Assembly (NCBI GenBank): GCA_036378955.1
Contig: DASUVM010000004.1
Span: 62,001 to 126,000 of the forward strand
Length of the DNA stretch: 64,000 bases
From: DASUVM01 sp036378955
GTDB taxonomy: Bacteria > Patescibacteriota > Saccharimonadia > Saccharimonadales > Saccharimonadaceae
Reading direction: 5' to 3'
The position numbers and the translations under genes are program-made. Below are positions 18,310 to 25,645 of the stretch, one piece after another (the first letter of the stretch is position 1; the number at the start of each line of letters is the position of its first letter). Under the pieces are notes generated by a model. The model ran no database searches, was not told the DNA's origin, and saw only the letters and a program-made list of their open reading frames with translations.

Positions 18310-18705
18310 ATGAAGATTAGCTACACTAAAATATTCGTTAAAAACCAAGCCGAAGCTCTAGATTTTTACACAGAAATTGTAGGTTTTGTAAAAAAAGCTG
18401 ACGTAGTACAGGGACAATATCGCTGGCTAACGGTTGTTTCACCCGATGATCAAAGCGGTACCGAGCTTGTGCTTGAAAAGAATAGCGACCCGGCAGCTAA
18501 AGCGTTTCAAAAAGCAATATTTGAACAAGGAAATGTGGCAGCTAACTTCAATGTCGAAGACGTGCAAACAGAATATCAACGGCTGAAAATGCTTGGCGTA
18601 AATTTCACCATGGAACCAACCGAGGTAATGCCGGGTGTTACTATTGCCATATTTGACGACACTTGCGGTAATCTGATTCAGATTCAAAAAACGCCCGATA
18701 AGTAA
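18310..18705 (+). CDS. VOC (glyoxalase/dioxygenase fold) protein
   Basis: A 131-residue protein with the two beta-alpha-beta-beta-beta modules of the vicinal oxygen chelate superfamily (KIFVKNQAEALDFYTEIVGF, then the second module ending in DDTCGNLIQIQK). Members include glyoxalases, antibiotic-binding proteins and dioxygenases; the sequence does not say which. The metal-ligand positions are not clearly conserved. It has a Shine-Dalgarno sequence (AAGGGAAG) before the ATG. It stands alone between a receiver gene and the UvrA-like gene, which has its own promoter. Confidence 0.8.
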   Translation: MKISYTKIFVKNQAEALDFYTEIVGFVKKADVVQGQYRWLTVVSPDDQSGTELVLEKNSDPAAKAFQKAIFEQGNVAANFNVEDVQTEYQRLKMLGVNFTMEPTEVMPGVTIAIFDDTCGNLIQIQKTPDK

Positions 18706-18725
18706 CGCTGCCGAGGTCAGGCGAG

Positions 18726-18731
18726 TATACT
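18726..18731 (+). promoter_or_regulatory. -10 box of the UvrA-like gene
   Basis: TATACT only 6 bases before the ATG at 18738, with no Shine-Dalgarno sequence. The -35 region is weak (TAACGC at 18703-18708). Confidence 0.45.
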
Positions 18732-18737
18732 AGAAAT

Positions 18738-20972
18738 ATGACGCAAGAATTCATTGAAATTCGCGGAGCCCGCGAGAATAACCTTAAAAATGTAAGTTTG
18801 AAGATTCCAAAACGAAAAGTCACCATTTTTACCGGGGTGTCTGGCTCAGGCAAGTCGAGCATGGTGTTTGACACAATTGCCGCTGAGTCACAACGGCTTT
18901 TGAACGAAAACTTCAGTATGTTTGTGCGTAATTTTTTGCCACGCATCAGCCAGCCAGATGCAGATGACATTAAAAATCTGAGCATGGCAGTGATTATTGA
19001 CCAAAAACCGCTTGGCGGCGGCTCGCATTCAACGGTTGGCACAGTGACCGATATTGCTACTGTTTTACGCTTACTGTTTTCACGCTTTGGCCAGCCCTAC
19101 GCCGGCTATGCTAACATGTTTTCGTTTAACGACCCGGCAGGGAGGTGCCCAAACTGCAACGGTATTGGCCAAAAGCTAAGCATGAATATGGACGCCGCTT
19201 TCGACATGAACAAATCTATTAACGAAGGTGCTATTCGGCTCCCCGACTATGTCAACGATGGTTGGTACCTCAAACTGGTTAAAAGCTCAAAGCTATTCGA
19301 TAACGACAAAAAACTAAAAGATTTCAGCCAAAAAGAGCTCGCAAACCTTTACCACTCAAAACCGTTCAAAGTTGATATAGGCGGCGTGGGGCTGAATTTT
19401 GAAGGCGTTGTTGATAAATTTGTTCGTAAATATATTCAATACGACCTAAAGACATATTCGGAACGCACCCAAAAAACAGTTCGGCCCTTCGTTGTTATGG
19501 GGCCCTGCGAGTTATGTCATGGTGCCCGCATAAACCAAAAAGCGTTGGCCAGCAAAATTCAGGGCTACAACATTGCCGAGCTCAGTGCCATGCAGGCTAA
19601 CAAGTTGCTTGAGGTAATGAAGGTGCTTGATAATAAAGAAACTCACGCACTCACTAAGACCGTTCAGGAGCGCCTAGGCAATCTTGTTGAGATTGGCCTT
19701 GGCTATTTAACACTTGATCGCCCAACCGATACTCTCTCGGGCGGTGAATCACAACGTGTAAAAATGGTCAAGCACCTCAACGGCAGTTTGGTTGATGTAA
19801 TGTATATTTTCGACGAGCCAAGCATTGGCTTACACCCGCGAGATGTTCGCCGCCTCAACAAACTGCTCGGTAAGCTTCGTGACCAAGGTAATACGGTGAT
19901 CGTTGTCGAGCACGACCCCGATGTAATTAAAATAGCCGATCATATTATTGATATTGGCCCCGGGGCAGGCGTGAATGGTGGCGAGGTAGTGTTTGAAGGA
20001 AAATACACCGAGTTATTGCAATCTGAAACGTTGACCGGCAAGCACCTCAAAGACCACGCACCGATCAAGCAAGTCTTCCGCCAGCCATCCGGCAAGCTGC
20101 CTATCAAAGATGCCCATGTTAACAATCTGCAGCACCTAGATGTTGACATTCCTACGGGGGTTTTTACGGTCGTGACTGGTGTGTCTGGCTCTGGTAAAAG
20201 CTCGCTCATTCACCGGGTGTTTTTGAGCCAGTATCCCGAGGCCACCTTGGTTAATCAATCGGCAGTAGGCACATCGAATAGATCGAACCCGGCCACCTAT
20301 ATTGGCATTTTTGATGTTATTCGCAAAGCTTTTGCGAAAGCCAATAAGGTTGACGCTGGACTGTTCAGTTTTAACTCAAAAGGTGCTTGCAGCAATTGTA
20401 AAGGTGCCGGTTTTTTAACGATAGATCTTGGTTTTCTCGATGACGCCAAAACACCTTGCGATGTTTGTGGCGGTAAACGTTTTAAAGATGAAGTTTTGGC
20501 CTATACCTATAGGGGTAAATCAGTTACTGATGTGTTGAGCCTCACTATGAGCGAGGCCAACAAGTTCTTTGACTTGCCTGAAATTGCCGGTAAACTACAA
20601 GCACTGAATGATGTCGGCCTTGAATATCTGACATTGGGCCAGCCGTTAAGCACGCTCTCGGGTGGTGAATGCCAGCGCATTAAGCTCGCCGGTGAGCTAC
20701 ACAAAAAAAGTAATATTTATGTGCTTGATGAACCAACGACAGGATTACATATTTCAGACGCAACGCGTCTTTTTAGCCTTATTGATCGGCTCGTAGACGA
20801 CGGCAACACGGTTATTACCATTGAGCACAATGTTGATATTATTCGTCGGGCCGATTGGGTCATTGACCTCGGCCCCGAAGGTGGTGACAAAGGAGGCACT
20901 GTAGTGTTTGAGGGCACGCCGGCCGAGCTTCTAAAGAGCAATGTGGCGCTTATTGCTAAGTATCTTCAATAG
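18738..20972 (+). CDS. Short UvrA-like ATPase (UvrA2/DrrC type)
   Basis: A 744-residue protein with two ABC ATPase modules. Walker A motifs are GVSGSGKSS near residue 33 and again near 480. Signatures are LSGGESQRVKM and LSGGECQRIKL. Zinc-type CxxC pairs are visible (CPNCNGIG, CELCHGAR, CSNCKGAG, CDVCGGKRF). It is about 200 residues shorter than housekeeping UvrA, matching the UvrA2/DrrC branch tied to resistance to DNA-binding drugs rather than general excision repair. Its DNA-damage role is inferred from family. No uvrB or uvrC is nearby. Confidence 0.85.
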   Translation: MTQEFIEIRGARENNLKNVSLKIPKRKVTIFTGVSGSGKSSMVFDTIAAESQRLLNENFSMFVRNFLPRISQPDADDIKNLSMAVIIDQKPLGGGSHSTVGTVTDIATVLRLLFSRFGQPYAGYANMFSFNDPAGRCPNCNGIGQKLSMNMDAAFDMNKSINEGAIRLPDYVNDGWYLKLVKSSKLFDNDKKLKDFSQKELANLYHSKPFKVDIGGVGLNFEGVVDKFVRKYIQYDLKTYSERTQKTVRPFVVMGPCELCHGARINQKALASKIQGYNIAELSAMQANKLLEVMKVLDNKETHALTKTVQERLGNLVEIGLGYLTLDRPTDTLSGGESQRVKMVKHLNGSLVDVMYIFDEPSIGLHPRDVRRLNKLLGKLRDQGNTVIVVEHDPDVIKIADHIIDIGPGAGVNGGEVVFEGKYTELLQSETLTGKHLKDHAPIKQVFRQPSGKLPIKDAHVNNLQHLDVDIPTGVFTVVTGVSGSGKSSLIHRVFLSQYPEATLVNQSAVGTSNRSNPATYIGIFDVIRKAFAKANKVDAGLFSFNSKGACSNCKGAGFLTIDLGFLDDAKTPCDVCGGKRFKDEVLAYTYRGKSVTDVLSLTMSEANKFFDLPEIAGKLQALNDVGLEYLTLGQPLSTLSGGECQRIKLAGELHKKSNIYVLDEPTTGLHISDATRLFSLIDRLVDDGNTVITIEHNVDIIRRADWVIDLGPEGGDKGGTVVFEGTPAELLKSNVALIAKYLQ

Positions 20973-21033
20973 CTTTTGCCATGTTTCATTCTTGCCTCGT
21001 TAATGTCGTGGTGCAGATAATATTCATAAAAGC

Positions 21034-21072
21034 TTGACAGCGTTTCAATAGAGATATACCCTAGGGGGGTAT
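21034..21072 (+). promoter_or_regulatory. Copper-operon promoter with CsoR operator
   Basis: A perfect -35 TTGACA (21034-21039) is followed by ATACCCTAGGGGGGTAT at 21056-21072. This interrupted palindrome closely matches the CsoR operator of Bacillus copZA (TACCC...GGGGGTA). It covers the -10 region (TATACC) and the ATG at 21071, so bound CsoR would block both RNA polymerase and the start of this nearly leaderless gene. The operon encodes a CsoR, so autoregulation is expected. Confidence 0.8.
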
Positions 21073-21532
21073 GAGTCATTCCTCAACACACACCGCAATT
21101 GATGCCACCTTACACTGCTTAACAGGCTGTGCTATTGGTGAAATTACCGGCATGGTTTTAGGAATGATTTTTGGCTGGGATACCATTACCACCATTAGTA
21201 TTGCTGTATTACTTGCATTCCTTTTCGGGTATACGCTATCGTTATTGCCGCTGCTGAAAGCAGGGCTCACCCTGTTCGCCGCCATGCCCGTCGTCTTCGC
21301 TGCCGATACTCTCTCGATCTTTGTTATGGAAGTCGTCGATAATGCCGTTATGGCCTTTGTTCCTGGCGCTATGGAGGCAAGCCTGGTGAACCCAGTATTT
21401 TGGCTTGCCCTCAGCCTGGCTTTGTTTGTAGCCTTTTGGGCTGCCTTTCCGGTGAATCGCTGGCTGCTGAGCCGCGGTAAAGGCCACGCGCTTATGCACA
21501 ATTACCACCAATCAGACAGCCATCATCACTAG
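21071..21532 (+). CDS. DUF4396 membrane protein of the copper operon
   Basis: A 153-residue protein with about four transmembrane helices, a CLTGCAIGE motif in the first helix and a His-rich C-terminus (HALMHNYHQSDSHHH). These are features of DUF4396 proteins, which are found beside copper genes. The paired cysteines and the His tail suggest metal binding or transport, but the activity is not established. First gene of the CsoR-controlled operon; the operator overlaps its start codon. Confidence 0.8.
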   Translation: MSHSSTHTAIDATLHCLTGCAIGEITGMVLGMIFGWDTITTISIAVLLAFLFGYTLSLLPLLKAGLTLFAAMPVVFAADTLSIFVMEVVDNAVMAFVPGAMEASLVNPVFWLALSLALFVAFWAAFPVNRWLLSRGKGHALMHNYHQSDSHHH

Positions 21533-21542
21533 GAGAACCATT

Positions 21543-21824
21543 ATGCACTACGGCTATGTCAATAAAAAAGAGCAACTGACGAATCGGCTAAAACGCGTTG
21601 AAGGCCAGGTGCGTGGCGTTGCCCGCATGATCGAAGAAGATACATATTGTATTGATATTTTGACACAGATTAGTGCCATCGAGGCAGCAATGGACAAAGT
21701 CGCGCTTGAATTACTGCGTGAACACACCAGACATTGCCTAGCAAACGACACAATCGGCCCGAAAGATCACGATGAGAAAGTTGAAGAAGTTATTGGAGCA
21801 GTTGGTAGGCTATTAGCAAAGTAA
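21543..21824 (+). CDS. csoR: CsoR-family copper-sensing repressor
   Basis: A 93-residue all-helical repressor. The copper ligands known from Mycobacterium tuberculosis CsoR are present at identical positions: Cys36, His61 and Cys65, with the second-shell Tyr35 and Glu81. The core NRLKRVEGQVRGVARMIEED is classic for the family. Copper(I) binding releases the repressor from DNA. Its likely operator lies at 21056-21072 in front of the operon. A good Shine-Dalgarno sequence (AGGAGAACC) precedes the ATG, 10 bases after the DUF4396 gene. Confidence 0.95.
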   Translation: MHYGYVNKKEQLTNRLKRVEGQVRGVARMIEEDTYCIDILTQISAIEAAMDKVALELLREHTRHCLANDTIGPKDHDEKVEEVIGAVGRLLAK

Positions 21825-21835
21825 AAGGAGAATCT

Positions 21836-22201
21836 ATGCAAACAAAACCACTCATCTATGGAATCATTGGTTTTTTGCTTGGCGGCCTGCTTGTTTCAAC
21901 CGCCGCAGTTAGTTTTAATAAGCCAAAAGCAGACGGCGGCATGACCATGCAAGCCATGAGTGAATCTCTGAAGGACAAAACCGGTAATGATTTTGATAAA
22001 GCTTTCATTTCGAGTATGATCGAGCACCACCAAGGTGCCATTGACATGGCAGTATTAAGCGAGAAACAGGCCAAGCATCAAGAAATAAAAGAACTCTCTA
22101 AAACCATTGTTACAATGCAAGAAAAAGAAATTGCCAAAATGAAACACTTACAAGGCATGTGGAACTATACCGAAATGCCCGCTTCAGGCAGTACACATTA
22201 G
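21836..22201 (+). CDS. DUF305 membrane-anchored protein (CopM-like)
   Basis: A 121-residue protein with an N-terminal membrane anchor or signal (about 7-27) and one DUF305 ferritin-like domain, seen as FISSMIEHHQGAIDMA. Methionines and histidines (MTMQAM, EHHQGAIDM, MQEKEIAKMKH) fit copper binding outside the membrane, as for cyanobacterial CopM. It follows csoR by 11 bases with AAAGGAGAA as ribosome-binding site, so it is part of the copper operon. Confidence 0.85.
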   Translation: MQTKPLIYGIIGFLLGGLLVSTAAVSFNKPKADGGMTMQAMSESLKDKTGNDFDKAFISSMIEHHQGAIDMAVLSEKQAKHQEIKELSKTIVTMQEKEIAKMKHLQGMWNYTEMPASGSTH

Positions 22202-22209
22202 GAGGTAAC

Positions 22210-23355
22210 ATGAAGGCTAAAAAAGCAATTATTATCGGCGGCGGCATTGGTGGCTTAGCAAGTGCTATTGCACTGCATCGTGCCGGTTGGCAGGTGAAAG
22301 TTTTAGAGCAAGCGCCAAAACTCGGCGAAGTTGGCGCAGGTATTTCACTTTGGCCGAACTCGCTTCGAGCGTTAGATATGCTAGGTGTGGGCAAGCAAGT
22401 GCGAGAAATAGGAGGTGTAGAAAGCGCCGCCGGCTTTCGTCATAAGAACGGTAGCTGGCTCTTTCGCTCAAACATCGGGGAGCTTGAAAAAGCATACGGG
22501 CAGACAATTCTTATTCATCGGGCTAAGCTCATAGGCATTCTAGCCGAGGCGCTACCGAAAAAAGCTCTTGTGCTGGGCGCCAAAGTAACGGCCATTGAAG
22601 CTCATGACGCCACCGTCACCGTGAAGCATGCTCGAGGCACTGATTCAGCTGATCTTTTAGTGGCGGCCGACGGTATTCACAGCCCTACCCGCACTATGTT
22701 CTGGCCAGAAGCCAAGCCGCCGCATTACGCCGGCTATACTACTTGGCGGTTTATCGCTCCCAAGTTAGATATCGAACCAGAAACAAGCGAATCTTGGGGA
22801 AATGCTGAGCGAGTAGGTATCTTTCCGTTCAGTAACGGGCAAATCTATTCGTATTTTGGCGCCAGCGTACTGCCGGGGGGTAAAAATAAAAACGAATTAG
22901 CCGAACTCAAACGACGTTTTAGCTCTTGGCATGAACCGATTCCCACACTTCTTGATAGCATTACGCCTGATGTTATCTTGCGCAATGACATTTATACGGT
23001 TCCGCCCCTCAAAACCTATATAAAAGGAAATGTGGTGCTAGTTGGTGATGCCGCCCACGCTATGACACCCGATTTTGGCGAAGGTGGTGGTACTGCCTTA
23101 GAGGATGCAGTGGAGCTCGGCCGTATCTTGGTGGCGGCATCTGATCTGCCAAGTGGCCTTCAAGAATACGACGCCATCCGCCGCCCACGTACCCAAACTA
23201 TCGCCAAACAATCGGCTAGCTTTGGTAAAATTGCTCAATGGTCATGGCCGCCAGCGGTTGCGGTGCGCAACACTTTAACGCGACTGTTACCGCATTCACT
23301 TTTTATAAGAGCACTGAAACCGATGCTTAGTTGGGGTATGGAAGCCAAAAAGTAG
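22210..23355 (+). CDS. FAD-dependent monooxygenase (UbiH/zeaxanthin epoxidase-like)
   Basis: A 381-residue flavoprotein hydroxylase. It has the N-terminal GGGIGGLASAIALHRAG dinucleotide-binding motif, a DG motif (LLVAADGIHSPTR) and the second FAD motif GDAAHAMTPDFGEGG. The substrate is unknown. An upstream in-frame GTG at 22159 exists, but AGGAGGTAAC directly before the ATG at 22210 sets the start. It is the last gene of the CsoR-controlled operon, an unusual place for such an enzyme, and may act in redox stress or modify a metal-binding small molecule. Confidence 0.8.
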   Translation: MKAKKAIIIGGGIGGLASAIALHRAGWQVKVLEQAPKLGEVGAGISLWPNSLRALDMLGVGKQVREIGGVESAAGFRHKNGSWLFRSNIGELEKAYGQTILIHRAKLIGILAEALPKKALVLGAKVTAIEAHDATVTVKHARGTDSADLLVAADGIHSPTRTMFWPEAKPPHYAGYTTWRFIAPKLDIEPETSESWGNAERVGIFPFSNGQIYSYFGASVLPGGKNKNELAELKRRFSSWHEPIPTLLDSITPDVILRNDIYTVPPLKTYIKGNVVLVGDAAHAMTPDFGEGGGTALEDAVELGRILVAASDLPSGLQEYDAIRRPRTQTIAKQSASFGKIAQWSWPPAVAVRNTLTRLLPHSLFIRALKPMLSWGMEAKK

Positions 23356-23424
23356 CTAAGCGTTGTACTGAGAGGCCAGTAATAAGGTTGTGGTAACTAT
23401 TGTTCTTTTTGCTATGATGTATAC

Positions 23425-23530
23425 ATAACGAGGAGGTGGTATGCGGCAAAAAGCAAAAAATCCTTCATCATAGTTTTAGGCGACTTAGGAACAAATCGAG
23501 TCTATTGAGCGAGCAGCTGGTAAGATAAAA
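23425..23530 (+). other. Possible short or decayed gene with strong ribosome-binding site
   Basis: AGGAGGTGG precedes ATG at 23441, but the frame codes only MRQKAKNPSS before TAG at 23471. After the six-A run (23455-23460) another frame reads SFIIVLGDLGTNRVY, and the third reads EQIESIERAAGKIKCF. One missing A would join the first two pieces. This looks like a small gene broken by frameshifts, or a leader peptide for the membrane protein gene at 23553. ATGTATACAT at 23417-23426 is a perfect palindrome upstream. Confidence 0.25.
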
Positions 23531-23552
23531 TGTTTTAAAATAAGGATCCTAA

Positions 23553-24611
23553 ATGAAGAAGATGTTTTTTGCCACACTCGTGGTGACAGCCATAGCAAGC
23601 GTATCTGCCTTTTATTTGTTTTCGGAGCCCATCGACCCCATTAGCGTAGCGGTGGCGGTTGCCATTATTGTGCCGCAGCTGGTAGCGATCTGGGCGTTTT
23701 TGACAAGCCTGAAGGCTTTCAAACAAGAGCTAAAACTAGCCTATTATATTTTAACTGCTGGAATTTTGCTCTTTAGCATTAACCAGTTACAAATCTTTGT
23801 ATTGGTTCTTACCACGATAGATCCTATTGTTTTTTCATGGCTATTCTCGGGCATTACTCTCACAGGAGCCCTATTGATGTATCTAAGTATGCATCGATTT
23901 AACCGATTACTCGAGTTGCAGGCACGCATGTGGGGGTCATTCCTCTCCATGGCGGCTCTAGCAATTGTTTTAGCCATTGCTTCATCGTTCATTCCGCATA
24001 GTGAGCTTGGCTTTGAAGAGTGGGTGATCGATGGCATCTTCGGTATGTATGTTGCCGCCGGCACACTTGCAGCCGGAGCGGCACTACTAGCCTGGCGCAT
24101 TAAAGAGAGGTTAAGTATCAATTATAAATCTGCCATGGGCTGGCTAGCAGCGGGCCTAGCTATGCTAGCTTTCGCCTGCTTTCATGAAACATTTGTTAAG
24201 CTGCTACCCCTCTTTGAACAAGAGTCACTATTTTGGTACATCAGCTACAGTATATCGTTGTGGCCGTTAGTAGCGGTTGCCCTGTTGCTGCTAGCTGCTA
24301 GCTTATCATTTAAAAAAATCAGCAAAGACTTCGAGGCACTGCCAGAAAACGCCAACTATATAGATGTTGTGACATATGTTGCTAGCCTCATATCTGATCC
24401 GAAAGCAATCGATATATCGCTTGATAAAGTGCGGCAGATAACCGCAACCAAGAATGCCAGCGAACTTACCCCCAGCGAGCAGTCAACCCTATTAGACGTT
24501 TATAAAAAATTAGAAGCCTATGTTACAACAGAGGAACCGCTTTTAAAAATAACCAGAGAGTCCCTGCGTGCCCGTCTACCTGAAGGTTTTCGCCGCCAGC
24601 TTGAAGCGTAA
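23553..24611 (+). CDS. Polytopic membrane protein with cytoplasmic C-terminal domain
   Basis: A 352-residue protein with about eight transmembrane helices up to residue 250, then a hydrophilic helical domain of 100 residues. The layout is like the membrane sensor halves of kinases or diguanylate cyclases (MASE type), but no output domain is attached. No family recognised. AAGGA lies before the ATG. The surrounding genes are sensor kinases and a lipoprotein. Confidence 0.6.
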   Translation: MKKMFFATLVVTAIASVSAFYLFSEPIDPISVAVAVAIIVPQLVAIWAFLTSLKAFKQELKLAYYILTAGILLFSINQLQIFVLVLTTIDPIVFSWLFSGITLTGALLMYLSMHRFNRLLELQARMWGSFLSMAALAIVLAIASSFIPHSELGFEEWVIDGIFGMYVAAGTLAAGAALLAWRIKERLSINYKSAMGWLAAGLAMLAFACFHETFVKLLPLFEQESLFWYISYSISLWPLVAVALLLLAASLSFKKISKDFEALPENANYIDVVTYVASLISDPKAIDISLDKVRQITATKNASELTPSEQSTLLDVYKKLEAYVTTEEPLLKITRESLRARLPEGFRRQLEA

Positions 24612-24749
24612 ACAAAATTATACCTGCTAGACTTCGGCCCTAACACTGAGAGGCATCCCCAAAGAACATAGCATATATATTTTTACTGGTCACCAACCAG
24701 CAAAAGCACTACAATATAAATGCCGTAGGATCCCAAGCAAGGGAGCTAT

Positions 24750-25346
24750 ATGAAAAGGCAATTGCTTGTGTTTATTGCCGCCGTTTCGATGATGATTGCT
24801 GGCTGCAATAGCGGCGGGCAAACAGTTACAAACCCCAGCGACACAACACAGGCGTCGACCACTGCAACCCAAGAGACGACATCGGCCACCTCATCTAGCG
24901 CAACAGCTCCGTCGTGCGAAGAGACATCTAGCCTCGAATCGGTTGCCATGTCGCTTCGCAACTACCCTGGGGCGGTATCTATCGCCCGTACGATTACCCT
25001 GGAGCCTGGACCGCAATTCTGCCAGCCGGTGACGGTCCATGCAGTATGGTATGAAGTGACCGAAATGGACACAACCTCGTTTAGTGTAGCGCAAATACAT
25101 ATTGCCCAGGCGACCTATGACAGTTCGACCACGCAGAGCATAGAGGGGCCAAGTGACACGCTGTGCCGCACTATTGTTGTGGTCGCCTACGTTGGCGATG
25201 AAGAGCTCGGGGTCGGTGAACTGCCAAAGCTCGAGACTACAACCTACGGCGGCACACCTTTTACCTCAATGGCGGAAGCAACGGGTAGGGTGATTAAGGC
25301 CGAGTATTATGCGGCCCAGATTGACCCCACGATCTGCCCTTCATAA
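24750..25346 (+). CDS. Putative lipoprotein
   Basis: A 198-residue exported protein. A short signal peptide ends in a lipobox (MIAGC, with Cys19 the lipidated residue), followed by a Thr/Ser/Ala-rich linker to about residue 55. The globular C-terminal part holds four scattered cysteines (CEETS, FCQPV, LCRTI, ICPS) that could form two disulphides. No known domain recognised. Start set by AAGGGAGCT before the ATG. It ends 57 bases before a strong terminator, so it is a single-gene unit. Confidence 0.7.
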   Translation: MKRQLLVFIAAVSMMIAGCNSGGQTVTNPSDTTQASTTATQETTSATSSSATAPSCEETSSLESVAMSLRNYPGAVSIARTITLEPGPQFCQPVTVHAVWYEVTEMDTTSFSVAQIHIAQATYDSSTTQSIEGPSDTLCRTIVVVAYVGDEELGVGELPKLETTTYGGTPFTSMAEATGRVIKAEYYAAQIDPTICPS

Positions 25347-25402
25347 GACAGATACTACGCCCGTCAAACGGCCGCTGCGGCCACGCAACGCTCATGGTAG
25401 CG

Positions 25403-25446
25403 CTTCACCCCGGGACGGCTATATCCCCAGACCGGGGTGAAGTTTT
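25403..25446 (+). terminator. Rho-independent terminator after the lipoprotein gene
   Basis: CTTCACCCCGG (25403-25413) pairs perfectly with CCGGGGTGAAG (25432-25442), with an 18-base loop, followed by TTTT. Confidence 0.8.
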
Positions 25447-25500
25447 AACTCCATTACTCCGACGATTATTCGTAAAACCAGCTTAAATGGTGCGATGTAG

Positions 25501-25554
25501 CTTAAGAATTATTCAAATACCTCATTATTGAATTATTAACTTAAGAATAATTCA
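25501..25554 (+). promoter_or_regulatory. Direct repeats upstream of the kinase/pilus block
   Basis: CTTAAGAATTATTCA (25501-25515) and CTTAAGAATAATTCA (25540-25554) are 14/15 identical, and a partial copy CTTAAATGG lies at 25482-25490. They sit about 90 bases before the first kinase of the block. Tandem copies of this kind are typical binding sites for a transcription factor dimer; the factor is unknown. Confidence 0.4.
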
Positions 25555-25645
25555 CTTTCACTCTGCTTGGTTCCAGGGTAAAATGAGTTACAGTTTGTAA
25601 TGTCACTAAAAAGTGGGGCAACTAACTTATAGTGGGCGGCCAAGC

